Source: Cerasicoccus sp. TK19100 (GTDB lineage Bacteria > Verrucomicrobiota > Verrucomicrobiia > Opitutales > Cerasicoccaceae). From it: a stretch of 64,000 nucleotides of DNA. A model generated the notes under the pieces. The model worked only from the letters and a program-made list of their open reading frames with translations. It had not been told where the DNA came from and did no database searches. The translations under genes and the position numbers were made by a program. This document shows, one piece after another, positions 1 through 8,498 of this stretch (within the stretch, counting starts at the first letter, position 1; every line of letters starts with the position of its first letter). The stretch lies in assembly GCF_027257155.1 (NCBI RefSeq), contig NZ_JAPWDU010000004.1, forward strand, positions 124,001-188,000, given 5' to 3'.

Positions 1-424
1 CGGACTCCAGCGCGTCTTCCACGTGACCAACCGGATCGTCGCCACGATGCGGCTTAATGCCCACATCGCTCAGCGGCTTAAAGGTCACCGTGAGCACGGC
101 CAGGAGACCGAGCACGAGCGTCACCCACCAGAGAGGCTTGGCAGCCTGCGGCTTTTTATTGATGAACGCCGTCATCGCGCCAAGGGCCAGCCAGATGACA
201 AACTTGATCATCGCCCAGCCTGGGAAGCCGTAGTTAAATTTCGCCAACAGCCCGAAGCCACCGACCAGCAAAAACACCAGACCAATGCCGCTTGTGATGC
301 CACCAAATTTGCGCCACGAAACGTTGTCCGGCTGCAGCGCCGAACGCGCAATCATGCTGCCAAACGCCAGAAACACGAGCAAGATGCCCGCAAAGTGCAT
401 AACCAAGTAAATACGATAATCCAT
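1..424 (-). CDS. Four-TM membrane protein, C-terminus cut by window edge
   Basis: The frame is open from an ATG at 424-422 to the left edge, so about 141 residues are seen and no stop. The protein starts MDYRIYLVMHF and has about four hydrophobic segments (residues ~4-25, 40-60, 68-85 and 98-115) joined by short polar loops, one with the run INKKPQAAK. I do not recognise the family; it is a small integral membrane protein. The opposite strand is also open here but would encode a basic, low-complexity product, so I take the minus strand as coding. A purine-rich 'taaagg' word repeat (441-470) lies just upstream. Confidence 0.7.
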   Translation of the reverse strand, partial: MDYRIYLVMHFAGILLVFLAFGSMIARSALQPDNVSWRKFGGITSGIGLVFLLVGGFGLLAKFNYGFPGWAMIKFVIWLALGAMTAFINKKPQAAKPLWWVTLVLGLLAVLTVTFKPLSDVGIKPHRGDDPVGHVEDALES

Positions 425-440
425 GGCGCGAGGTTTATAG

Positions 441-470
441 CTAATGCCTAAAGGTTAAAGGCTAAAGCGA
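441..470. repeat. Single-sided 'taaagg' word repeat
   Basis: The stretch repeats the word TAAAGG/TTAAAGG (cctaaaggttaaaggctaaa). It resembles one arm of the purine-rich inverted repeats at 41871-42011, but no partner arm is visible nearby. Probably a decayed half element. Confidence 0.4.
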
Positions 471-504
471 CTGGCTGACGTCGATTTTTTGGCAGATCGA
501 TGTG

Positions 505-1833
505 CTAGTTACACTTTGCCAGCATCAGCTCATCAAGCGCGGTGCGGGTGCTTTTGGCGGGGGCGATGAGGTCGTAGTAACGCCGGGCATCCGCCTTGCG
601 CCCCGCACCGGCCAGCGCATTGAAATAGGCCAGACGGAACAAGTCGTCCTGCGCGTCACTGCCGCCCACCATGGGCAGGCGGTCCACGATTGGCTCGATC
701 AGCTCAACCACGCGCTGGTGATCACCGCGGCCACTGGCAGCGCAGGCTTCGACAAAGTCCGCGCCGACGGGGCACCAAATTTCGCGGCCTTCGTGGTCAC
801 TCTGTGCCGCGCGTTCGCGTGCTCGGGCAATGGCGGCCTCAACGGCGTCGTCGTGTCCATTGCGCGCCAGTCCGTAGATGAATTGCCCATCTAAAAAGGG
901 AATCAAGCATTCGCCGGCATGCTCGCCGGACTTGGCCACTACATCCGCCCAGACATCGTCTGCCGGCTGCCCGGCCATGTCCATCCGCCAAAGCAGCGCA
1001 ATGGCGTCGATCTGTTCGCCCACGTAATCCGGAGTAATGCCCCAGATGTCGCCGCGCAAGATTACGTCGGTCTTGGCCCAGTCGGCATTTTCCAGATAAA
1101 AAAGCGACTGATGCCAGGCGTTGTGCGCGTGGATGCCGCGCGCGCAGCTTTTCCAATACGGGGCAAAGCGCTCCATCTCGCGAGCCCCCTCCTCCACCTG
1201 CCCGGTGCGGATCAGGATGTGCGCCAGCGTGTGGTGGGACCAGGGTTGCCCTGGCTGTTGCTCCAGGGATTTCTCCGCGGCCTGCCGGGCGTCGTCATAG
1301 CGCGCGGTGAGCTCGAAGGCAAAGGACAGCATCGACAGAAACCCCGGGTGATCGCCATTGGCCTCACGCAGGCGCATCATATGCCACAGGAAGCGTTCAC
1401 CATTAAAATGCTGGCCCGATGTGTAGTAAAGAAACTCGCTGATTTTGGCCGAAACGAGGTCGCGCGGGTGGTCCACCGTCACCCGCTCCAGCTTCTCCAG
1501 AGCGGCATGGTATTGCCCGCGTTGGAAGTGCTCAATCGCCTCCACAAAAACCACTTCGCGCGTGCTGGCCCCGTAGAGGCTGCGGCGCGCGGCGAGCAGG
1601 AATTCCGCCGCTTGCGCGACGCCCGACGCAGCCTGGGAGTAGAGCATCGCCGCTGCCGCATAAGCCTGAATGAGCGGCGTTTCCTGAAACTGCTTGGCGT
1701 GCGCAAATATCGCCTCCACCTCCGGCGTGATGCCGAGTAAATTCGTCTCAAACGCTTCAATCGCGTCAACCGCTTCCGGGGACTCCGCCCAGACCGCCAA
1801 TCCGCGCTGTGTAGTATATTCAGGCACGGGCAA
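505..1833 (-). CDS. TTC38-like tetratricopeptide repeat protein
   Basis: A 442-residue soluble protein without signal peptide. The order of motifs follows the tetratricopeptide-repeat-38 family: an N-terminal helical repeat region, 'LSFAFELTARYDDARQAAE' (TPR-like, residues ~175-195), 'WSHHTLAHILIRTGQVEEG', and the family-typical 'HNAWHQSLFYLENADW' segment followed by 'DIWGI'. Function in bacteria is unknown; TPRs suggest protein-protein contact. The gene stands alone, ending close to the membrane gene at 1-424 and divergent from the secreted protein at 1946. Family assignment is from motif memory, not a search. Confidence 0.7.
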   Translation of the reverse strand: MPVPEYTTQRGLAVWAESPEAVDAIEAFETNLLGITPEVEAIFAHAKQFQETPLIQAYAAAAMLYSQAASGVAQAAEFLLAARRSLYGASTREVVFVEAIEHFQRGQYHAALEKLERVTVDHPRDLVSAKISEFLYYTSGQHFNGERFLWHMMRLREANGDHPGFLSMLSFAFELTARYDDARQAAEKSLEQQPGQPWSHHTLAHILIRTGQVEEGAREMERFAPYWKSCARGIHAHNAWHQSLFYLENADWAKTDVILRGDIWGITPDYVGEQIDAIALLWRMDMAGQPADDVWADVVAKSGEHAGECLIPFLDGQFIYGLARNGHDDAVEAAIARARERAAQSDHEGREIWCPVGADFVEACAASGRGDHQRVVELIEPIVDRLPMVGGSDAQDDLFRLAYFNALAGAGRKADARRYYDLIAPAKSTRTALDELMLAKCN

Positions 1834-1884
1834 GAACTAACGTTACGCGCACGCACAACGCAATCAAGAAGCGTACTGCGTAAC

Positions 1885-1909
1885 ATTTCAGGGAATATAT
1901 ACCCTGTGG
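1885..1909. promoter_or_regulatory. Upstream palindromic motif A (CAGGG-N8-CCCTG)
   Basis: GGAATATATACCCTGTG with flanking TTTCAG lies 37 bases before the chosen start of the secreted protein. A near-identical block occurs at 40747-40769, upstream of the Bat operon. It could be a promoter element or operator; no factor can be named. Confidence 0.4.
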
Positions 1910-1945
1910 TTGACTCGCACTGTTTACTTATCCACAAACGCTATC

Positions 1946-4426
1946 ATGCGCGCCCTCCAATTCTGTGTTTTCGTAATAGCCTATCTCGTCGCGGGAACTG
2001 CCAGCGGCCAGTTGGACGGCTTTTACGTGGAGAAGAGGCAGATTTTTTATCAAGACCAGACTTCCGGCATCTCCATGCCAAAGCATGGCGCGTTCCTCGA
2101 CTACTATTTTAGCCGAACGGGAAACACTGATATACTCCAGGCCTCATTTTCGGCAAATTTCTCAAACGTCCCGATTCAGTTTCGCGACACGGGACAATAT
2201 CGCGGTTTTGTTGCCTTCGAAGACGTCAATGCACTGGAGGCGGTTTATAAAGACATCTTCTACTATGAGTTCACCACCCAGCTACTGGGAGAGCTCCCGA
2301 AGAACGCCAACGTGCGTTTTACCTCTACCGGTTGGTATTCCGGGGCCAATCCACGGGTTAGTAATTTCGCTCAACTGAGCACGATTAATGCGCCGTTTAA
2401 CTTTAACCTTTCGCTCACTCAGTCGGCAATCGGGAGCGCCGGTGTGGGCTGGCAAAACTACATTCAGTTGACCGTCATCGATCCGGTTGCGCTGTCCGGC
2501 GTTCACGTCAGCCAATACGCAGGCACCTCGAACACCTTGCAGATTCCGGGCGGCACGCTGGGCAACAGCCGTGAGTATGTTGCGCGCATTCAGTTTATCA
2601 GCCCGGATACTTGGTCCGAGGTCGGCACGTTCAACGACTACCGCGTGGTTTCCCAGTATTCGAACGAAACCTGGGTAAAGCTTCGCACGCTGGGCTCCTA
2701 TCCGGATTTCCTCGCAGAGCTAACGCGCTACTACCACTGGAAACAGACCAGCCCGAGCCCGAGCGAGCCCCTGGCCGATAAGGACTACCTGCTGGCTCGC
2801 ATCCCCACGGCGCAAAACCCAAACGTCGCCGCCGCCTCGCTGCTCCAGCTCGATGTGCGCAAAGGCTACGCCCTCGAAAAATTACCCGATGACAAGAACG
2901 ACGAAACCCTCTTTGCGTATGAACTCCGCGACGAGGAGCTGGATAATTTCGTCAGCGGCCTGCTTTCCGTGGGCCTTCGCTACAGCGCTGGCAACACCCG
3001 CGCGGAGATGGTCAACTGGGACCTCAACCCCGCGACCAACACTCCCCTCATTACCAACTGGGAGGCCGCGCAAGCAATCGCGCCGGACTTGGATTTCGCG
3101 CTCATGGTAAACGTCCCAAACAATATGGTCGGCACCAGCCTGGCCACCACGCTGACCTTCTACGATCAGGACGGCGCAGTCGTGACCACCATTGAAGAAA
3201 CCCATGCCACGGCATCAAGCATCGCGGTGGAAATTCCGGCAACCGCGCTCGCCGAGAACACCCAATACGACGCAACACTAACCCTGACTGCCAGCAACGG
3301 CGTAACCAATGGCATCGATCTGCAAGTGGCACACGTGGTCGATTTTTCTGTCGAAACCAGCCTGAGTAATTGGCTCGGCGTCGCCTCCGCTGCAATTTAC
3401 CGCGGGACGTATTTCGCCAATGGCAACACGGACACGCCCGACGTCCTGTCGTCCGTTCGTGTGCGGTTGACCCAGGACAGTGCGGACAGTCTGACCGCCG
3501 CCAGCGTGCTGGAAGGTGAAACCGTGAAGACCACCCTCACCCCCCAGGCATCAGATCCGCTTTTGATGCAGAGTTTGCTTTTCTACGCGGATGAGCCGAC
3601 GGCGCTAAGCGATTTCCCGTATGAGACCTATCTGTTCCAGACGACCATTGACAACCTGTCCCAGAGCGTGCCCTACGACTTTGCACTCCAGGCAGAGGCC
3701 GCTCCCGTGATCACCGTGGAGACCAGCCACCTGCTCAACTCTCTGGACCCCAGCCTGCCGATCCCCTTGTCTTGGACCGGGATCGACGCATCGGCGGACA
3801 ACGTATCTATCGAGGTCGTCAACTCCGCGGACCCACAGACTCCGATTGCGCTCGAAAACATTGCACCAGACGGCCTGAGTGGCGAAATTCCGGCCAACAC
3901 CTTTGCCGTCAACAGCAGCTACTCGCTCATGATCTTTTTCCGCCGCGATCTGCAAAATAATTACGATGATGCCTTGCAAGCCACGCTGATCCACGGCGAC
4001 GAATACTTCACGTTTATCCCTGTCACGACCGGCATCGCCAGTTATGCGGGCTGGCTGTCGCTCTACTTGGACGCCGGGCAATTAGCCGATCCGGCCTACA
4101 CAGCGCTCACTGCCAACCCCGATGGCGACACGCTGACCAACCTTCAGGAGTACGCCTTCAACGGGCATCCGCTCGCCCCGACAACACCGCCCCAGGTGCA
4201 GGCAGATGGCGGGCTGTATAAGCTGAAGTTTCAGTTCCGCTCGGACAACCCGCTCCTTTCCTATCAGGCCGAACAAAGCACTACGCTGGACCCTCCGTTT
4301 GCGCCCTTTAACGGCAATACGCAGGTGACCGCTGGCTCACCTTATCAGACGGTCCAGTTGACTTTTGTCAGCGCCGAGCGACTATTCGTCCGCCTCATCA
4401 CACGCTTCGGCCAGACCGCCGAGTAA
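1946..4426 (+). CDS. Large secreted protein with Verrucomicrobia-type C-terminal tail
   Basis: The reading frame is open from 1910, but the ATG at 1946 gives a normal signal peptide (MRALQFCVFVIAYLVAG, cleavage near TASG-QLDG), so I use it; the product is 826 residues. The body is beta-rich and low in cysteine, with several Ig/FN3-like stretches such as 'IPLSWTGIDASADNVSIEV'. The end carries 'NPDGDTLTNLQEYAFN' followed by a ~70-residue beta segment, a C-terminal module common in secreted verrucomicrobial proteins. No catalytic motif is recognised. It probably acts outside the cytoplasmic membrane. It converges with the Hsp33-like gene, the two stops being 2 bases apart. Confidence 0.8.
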   Translation: MRALQFCVFVIAYLVAGTASGQLDGFYVEKRQIFYQDQTSGISMPKHGAFLDYYFSRTGNTDILQASFSANFSNVPIQFRDTGQYRGFVAFEDVNALEAVYKDIFYYEFTTQLLGELPKNANVRFTSTGWYSGANPRVSNFAQLSTINAPFNFNLSLTQSAIGSAGVGWQNYIQLTVIDPVALSGVHVSQYAGTSNTLQIPGGTLGNSREYVARIQFISPDTWSEVGTFNDYRVVSQYSNETWVKLRTLGSYPDFLAELTRYYHWKQTSPSPSEPLADKDYLLARIPTAQNPNVAAASLLQLDVRKGYALEKLPDDKNDETLFAYELRDEELDNFVSGLLSVGLRYSAGNTRAEMVNWDLNPATNTPLITNWEAAQAIAPDLDFALMVNVPNNMVGTSLATTLTFYDQDGAVVTTIEETHATASSIAVEIPATALAENTQYDATLTLTASNGVTNGIDLQVAHVVDFSVETSLSNWLGVASAAIYRGTYFANGNTDTPDVLSSVRVRLTQDSADSLTAASVLEGETVKTTLTPQASDPLLMQSLLFYADEPTALSDFPYETYLFQTTIDNLSQSVPYDFALQAEAAPVITVETSHLLNSLDPSLPIPLSWTGIDASADNVSIEVVNSADPQTPIALENIAPDGLSGEIPANTFAVNSSYSLMIFFRRDLQNNYDDALQATLIHGDEYFTFIPVTTGIASYAGWLSLYLDAGQLADPAYTALTANPDGDTLTNLQEYAFNGHPLAPTTPPQVQADGGLYKLKFQFRSDNPLLSYQAEQSTTLDPPFAPFNGNTQVTAGSPYQTVQLTFVSAERLFVRLITRFGQTAE

Positions 4427-4428
4427 CG

Positions 4429-5235
4429 CTACTGATCCTGGAGCGCGCACCAGCCTTCCAGGGCCTCGCGCGTCACCCCGTATTTCGCAGCACAGCGCGG
4501 GCAGTTGACGGTGATGATGTCGTCCCCGGCAAAGAGCTCGTCCGCCTGATGACGGAACACCGGCTCCAGCGCCGCAAAGATACGCTGGTCATTACAACCG
4601 CACTCCCACTTCACGAAACGCGTCTCAATCGTGTGCAGGTCTTCCAAATCATCGAGCCGCATGATGTCATCTTCCTGCACGCGGTAAAACCAGTCGCGGT
4701 TCCAATCCGGATGCGCCGACAGCAGCGCAAACTGCGTTTCGGACAACTGGAAAAAGCGGGCCGGCCGCTGCTCACTACGCTGATAATACTCCTGCGCAGC
4801 ATGGATCGGATCGCGCCCCTCGAAGTCCACAAAACTGCGGTAGGGTTCCTCGCCCCGCTTACCGACCTCCTGGTAGAAGCTGTTGTATTCCGCCTCGGCA
4901 ACATTCTCCGTGAAGATGCGCCCGGCGACGGTGTCTTCATCCGTATCGCCAACCAGGAAGAGGTTCGTCAGCGGCTCCTGAAAGTTAATCGTCCACGAAA
5001 GCGTCTGGCGGCGCGGCCGCGACACGCAGTGCAGCGTAAAACAGCCCAGCGCCCGCTGAAACAGGTTTTGCAGTTCGACGGGGGCGTCCAAGTGATGCTT
5101 TTGCATGTGCGCGCGCCATTGCTCGATGAGCGGCGCGAAGTCCGCCCGCGTCAGCAGAATATTCCTACCGCGTAGAAACAAGGATTCCACCCGCGTGTGC
5201 TCCGACTCCTGGCCAAATAACGATTCATCCATCAC
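4429..5235 (-). CDS. hslO: Hsp33-type redox-regulated chaperone
   Basis: 268 residues, slightly short of the usual ~290. The C-terminal zinc/redox switch is visible: C212-G-C214, then 30 residues, then C245-P-R-C248, matching the CxC...CxxC arrangement of Hsp33, followed by 'KYGVTREAL'. The N-terminal domain has the expected length and 'FQEPLTNLFLVGDTDED' but is diverged. Known family role: cytosolic holdase activated when oxidative stress releases zinc and forms disulfides. MM at the start leaves a 3-base ambiguity. Solitary gene. Confidence 0.75.
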   Translation of the reverse strand: MMDESLFGQESEHTRVESLFLRGRNILLTRADFAPLIEQWRAHMQKHHLDAPVELQNLFQRALGCFTLHCVSRPRRQTLSWTINFQEPLTNLFLVGDTDEDTVAGRIFTENVAEAEYNSFYQEVGKRGEEPYRSFVDFEGRDPIHAAQEYYQRSEQRPARFFQLSETQFALLSAHPDWNRDWFYRVQEDDIMRLDDLEDLHTIETRFVKWECGCNDQRIFAALEPVFRHQADELFAGDDIITVNCPRCAAKYGVTREALEGWCALQDQ

Positions 5236-5289
5236 GGCACTTTTTTAGCACATCGGGTGCCGGGGCAAGCTTGAGTGTGCAAAATCGAA

Positions 5290-5688
5290 TTACGAGAAAT
5301 CGAAAAAGTAGAAATTCAACACCGCGGATAAGACACATGCGCCACCAAATGCCGAAGCCAAATTAGGCACCGTTAGCCGGAAACGTCGGCACCACCATTC
5401 TGCGACTGGGTAGACCAGTGCCATCGAGAGAAGAACCGCAGTACGAAACGCCCGTGGGTGGCCGCTCGCCAGCATCACCGGCAATAGAAAATTGAGGATC
5501 AACGCATGCAGCGGCGTCAGCAGCAGGAACAAAACCCAAGTCCATTTAAGACGTTCTTTGCTCATTTGCTCCCGACGTTCACGACGGCTGCGTAGCTCTT
5601 GAGTCCGTGATTCGGTGTCATCCATGGAGGCGATCTTACTCGGATCGAGCCGCACACCCTTGGGTCTGTTTTCGGATGGTTTCATCAT
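5290..5688 (-). CDS. Small two-TM protein, coupled to upstream gene
   Basis: 132 residues. A charged N-terminal half (about 45 residues, rich in R/E/K, probably cytoplasmic and helical, 'ELRSRRERREQMSKERLKW') precedes two to three hydrophobic helices (residues ~50-75, 82-100 and 108-130). No family recognised. Its ATG directly follows the TAA of the 5689-6072 gene, so the two are almost certainly translated from one message. The pair may act together in the membrane; nothing more can be said. Confidence 0.65.
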   Translation of the reverse strand: MMKPSENRPKGVRLDPSKIASMDDTESRTQELRSRRERREQMSKERLKWTWVLFLLLTPLHALILNFLLPVMLASGHPRAFRTAVLLSMALVYPVAEWWCRRFRLTVPNLASAFGGACVLSAVLNFYFFDFS

Positions 5689-6072
5689 TTATTCCCGCCC
5701 CAGTAGCTCGCGGTCCAGTTCGTGCACGAGCTCCACATTCTTTTGTTTGCGCATGAAATACATCGAACTGCCGCCAAGCAGGACAAACAAAGCCGCCGCA
5801 AAGAACGCCCGGTGGAAGATAAACCCCAGCACCACCGTCGCCGCAATCATGACTAGTATCACCTGCAAAATACTCGCTAACCCCGACCGCAAGATGTCGG
5901 CTTTCAGCAAGGTCACTTCACGCTGGAACTGCTCGAAGCTCATCGTGGGATGCTTCGAGTCATGGGCAGTAAACGCCTCGCCCCGCGCACTTGGATTCGG
6001 CGGAAACCGTCTGCGCAACTCCGTTAGCCGCTCAATTTGATCTGGTCGTATAACGGACATCGCGTGATTCAA
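5689..6072 (-). CDS. Small two-TM protein
   Basis: 127 residues (123 if the second ATG at 6060 is used). A polar N-terminus with predicted helix ('MSFEQFQREVTLLKADILRS') is followed by a helical hairpin of two transmembrane segments (residues ~66-85 and 89-105) and a charged tail ('MRKQKNVELVHELDREL'). No recognised family. It abuts the next two-TM gene stop-to-start, forming a two-gene operon divergent from the PEP-CTERM gene. Confidence 0.65.
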   Translation of the reverse strand: MNHAMSVIRPDQIERLTELRRRFPPNPSARGEAFTAHDSKHPTMSFEQFQREVTLLKADILRSGLASILQVILVMIAATVVLGFIFHRAFFAAALFVLLGGSSMYFMRKQKNVELVHELDRELLGRE

Positions 6073-6233
6073 GCGGGTGAGTCAACCACTGGCAAACATC
6101 GTTTCACCGCAATCATCACGATCTCGCGACCCAAGAGACAAATACTCGGATTAAGGCAAAAAGAACTAACCATATAGGCCATACCCTTTAGGTTTGACCA
6201 TCGGTTAATCATACCAGTAATAAAACTCCTCTC

Positions 6234-6854
6234 ATGAAAAAGCATATTATTCCTATTATACTACTATCCCTCGTTTCAACGGCTCAGGCTGCCTTAACGA
6301 TCTACATATATGACACAGGGCCTAACTTGGGTGTTACCGCGACTGGTCAGCTTGATTTAACGGGCCTGACCTATTCGGGCACATTAAATAGCTACAGCGG
6401 AGACTTCATCGCCACCGCCGGCCCCAATGTGGTCAACATTGCCCTTGGAGCTAGCTTTGATTTCTACACCGACTTCATTTCCTACCCGGCAAATTTCGGT
6501 GCTGGCGTCGGGTCAGTATCAGGCCCCGGAGCCGTGGGAGACACCTTCTTCGTTCAAGGTGATGAAGGCGGCGGCTTTACGCCCTTCGTGGGTGTGCCGG
6601 TAGGCTACAGTTCAGCCCCCTACGTACTGAATTTCAGCAAGGTTTATTCTGGGCAAAGCATTGCCAGCCTCATGGCCGTCCCGGGAACCTACAGCTGGAT
6701 TTGGGGCGCTGACTCGGTCAATGTCCTGATCGGGACAACGCCTCCCATCACGCCGGTGCCCGAACCAGCAGCCATCATTTCCATGATCGGCTTTAGCTCA
6801 CTGGCTGGAATCCTTTGGATGCGCCGGAAACGCAAAAGCAAGCAATCCGCGTAA
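6234..6854 (+). CDS. PEP-CTERM sorting-domain protein
   Basis: 206 residues. There is a signal peptide (MKKHIIPIILLSLVSTAQA), a glycine/serine/tyrosine-rich middle without recognised catalytic residues, and a C-terminal PEP-CTERM module: 'PVPEPAAI', a hydrophobic helix, then the basic tail RRKRKSKQSA. In known systems an exosortase recognises this tail and delivers the protein to the cell surface or matrix; no exosortase lies in this window. Monocistronic, with a strong terminator right behind it. A second, unrelated PEP-CTERM protein is at 51705. Confidence 0.9.
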   Translation: MKKHIIPIILLSLVSTAQAALTIYIYDTGPNLGVTATGQLDLTGLTYSGTLNSYSGDFIATAGPNVVNIALGASFDFYTDFISYPANFGAGVGSVSGPGAVGDTFFVQGDEGGGFTPFVGVPVGYSSAPYVLNFSKVYSGQSIASLMAVPGTYSWIWGADSVNVLIGTTPPITPVPEPAAIISMIGFSSLAGILWMRRKRKSKQSA

Positions 6855-6877
6855 CTCCGCACCACATAGTTTAAACA

Positions 6878-6912
6878 GCCAAGGCTTCCCCATCGGAAGC
6901 CTTGGCCTTTTT
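6878..6912 (+). terminator. Rho-independent terminator after PEP-CTERM gene
   Basis: A perfect 12-bp stem (GCCAAGGCTTCC / GGAAGCCTTGGC) with a 5-base loop is followed by CTTTTT. Confidence 0.9.
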
Positions 6913-6954
6913 CCGACCAAATGCAGAACAGTTATACGCAAAACTCATTCCCCC

Positions 6955-6984
6955 TTGACGCTGTGGCGCTCAGGGGTCTAATTT
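6955..6984 (+). promoter_or_regulatory. Possible sigma-70 promoter of leuC
   Basis: TTGACG (6955-6960) and TCTAAT/TAATTT (6977-6984) are spaced 16-18 bases apart and end 25 bases before the leuC start. Spacing and boxes fit a housekeeping promoter, read by eye only. Confidence 0.4.
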
Positions 6985-7008
6985 GGAATGTTTCTAAATA
7001 GATTGATC

Positions 7009-8436
7009 ATGGGCAAAACGCTTTTTCATAAAGTCTGGGAAGACCACGCCGTACGCAAACTGCCAAACGGCCAAACGCAGCTGTTAATCGGCACGCACCT
7101 CATCCACGAGGTGACCTCGCCGCAAGCCTTCGGCATGCTTCGTGACCTGGGTGCCACCGTCAAGTATCCCCAGCGCACCTTCGCCACCGTCGACCACATC
7201 GTGCCGACCAACGAAGCGATCGAGCCCTACAGCGACCCGCTCGCCCAAGCCATGATTGAAGAGCTGCGCAAGAACTGCGCGGACAACGGCATCACTTTCT
7301 TTGACACCAACACCGGCAAGCAGGGCGTCGTCCACATCGTCGGCCCCGAGCAGGGCATCACCCAGCCCGGCACCACCATTGCTTGTGGTGACAGCCATAC
7401 GGCCACCCACGGCGCATTCGGCGCAATCGCCTTCGGCATCGGCACCAGCCAGGTCCGCGATGTATTGGCCACCCAGACCCTCGCCTTGAACGCACTCAAG
7501 GTGCGCCGCATCAACGTCAATGGTCAGCTCGGCCCCGGCGTCTATGCGAAGGACGTCATCTTGCACATCATCCGCCTGCTTGGCGTAAATGGCGGCCTCG
7601 GCTACGCCTACGAATACGGCGGCGAAGTCTTTGACAACTTCACGATGGAAGAGCGCATGACCGTGTGCAACATGTCCATCGAAGGCGGCGCACGCTGCGG
7701 CTATGTCAACCCGGACGAAACGACCTTCGAGTATCTCAAGGGCCGCCCCTACTCGCCCAAGGGCGCTGAGTGGGATGCCGCCGTCGCCAAGTGGAAGGCC
7801 TACGCCTCCGACGCCGACGCCGAATACGACGACGTGTTCAACATCGACGCTGCCGACATCAAGCCGACCGTCACCTGGGGCATCAATCCTGCGCAGGCCA
7901 TTTTCGTCGACGAAAACATGCCGATGCTCGACTCCCTCAGCTCACACGACCGCGCCACTGCCGAGGAAGCCTACGAATACATGAGCCTCACTGAGGGTGC
8001 TCCGATTCGCGGCCAAAAGATCGACGTCGCGTTCATCGGCTCCTGCACCAACGGCCGCCTGAGTGACTTCGAGGAAGTCGCCCAATACGTAAAGGGCAAG
8101 AAAGTCGCCCCGCATGTGAAGGCTATCGTCGTTCCCGGCTCGCAAGTCGTCGCGGCTATCGCGATCGAGAAGGGCCTCGACAAAGTCTTTACCGAAGCCG
8201 GCTTTGAATGGCGCGGTGCCGGTTGCTCCATGTGCCTGGCCATGAACCCGGACAAGCTCATCGGCAACCAACTTTGCGCCAGCTCCTCGAACCGCAACTT
8301 CAAGGGCCGCCAAGGCAGCCCGACTGGCCGCACGCTCCTCATGAGCCCGGTCATGGTCGCCGCCGCCGCCATCACCGGCGAGGTCACCGACGCCCGCGAG
8401 CTGTTCCAGCAAGTCGCTGAGCCAGTCGGCGTCTAA
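7009..8436 (+). CDS. leuC: 3-isopropylmalate dehydratase large subunit
   Basis: 475 residues from the ATG at 7009 ([15 protein letters not shown]), the start shared by LeuC proteins; the frame is open upstream to 6988. It catalyses, with LeuD, the isomerisation of 2- to 3-isopropylmalate in leucine synthesis in the cytosol. The [4Fe-4S] ligands are C346 (in 'GSCTNGR'), C406 and C409 (in 'GCSMC'). The aconitase signature '[14 protein letters not shown]' is present. Length is typical. Unusually, leuD does not follow: a terminator and a convergent gene come next. Confidence 0.97.
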   Translation: MGKTLFHKVWEDHAVRKLPNGQTQLLIGTHLIHEVTSPQAFGMLRDLGATVKYPQRTFATVDHIVPTNEAIEPYSDPLAQAMIEELRKNCADNGITFFDTNTGKQGVVHIVGPEQGITQPGTTIACGDSHTATHGAFGAIAFGIGTSQVRDVLATQTLALNALKVRRINVNGQLGPGVYAKDVILHIIRLLGVNGGLGYAYEYGGEVFDNFTMEERMTVCNMSIEGGARCGYVNPDETTFEYLKGRPYSPKGAEWDAAVAKWKAYASDADAEYDDVFNIDAADIKPTVTWGINPAQAIFVDENMPMLDSLSSHDRATAEEAYEYMSLTEGAPIRGQKIDVAFIGSCTNGRLSDFEEVAQYVKGKKVAPHVKAIVVPGSQVVAAIAIEKGLDKVFTEAGFEWRGAGCSMCLAMNPDKLIGNQLCASSSNRNFKGRQGSPTGRTLLMSPVMVAAAAITGEVTDARELFQQVAEPVGV

Positions 8437-8461
8437 GCCGCAGCCAAAGTTTCCAACAAAG

Positions 8462-8494
8462 AGCGCCGGTTCCCCTAAGGACCGGCGCTTTTTT
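8462..8494 (+). terminator. Terminator after leuC
   Basis: Stem AGCGCCGGT / ACCGGCGCT with a 10-base loop, followed by a T6 run. It lies between the convergent genes leuC and the PQQ-type dehydrogenase. Confidence 0.85.
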
Positions 8495-8498
8495 GAGG

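Noticed and set aside
23-451. Plus-strand open frame at the left edge
   Set aside because: Basic, low-complexity product; the minus strand encodes a clear multi-TM protein that runs off the edge.
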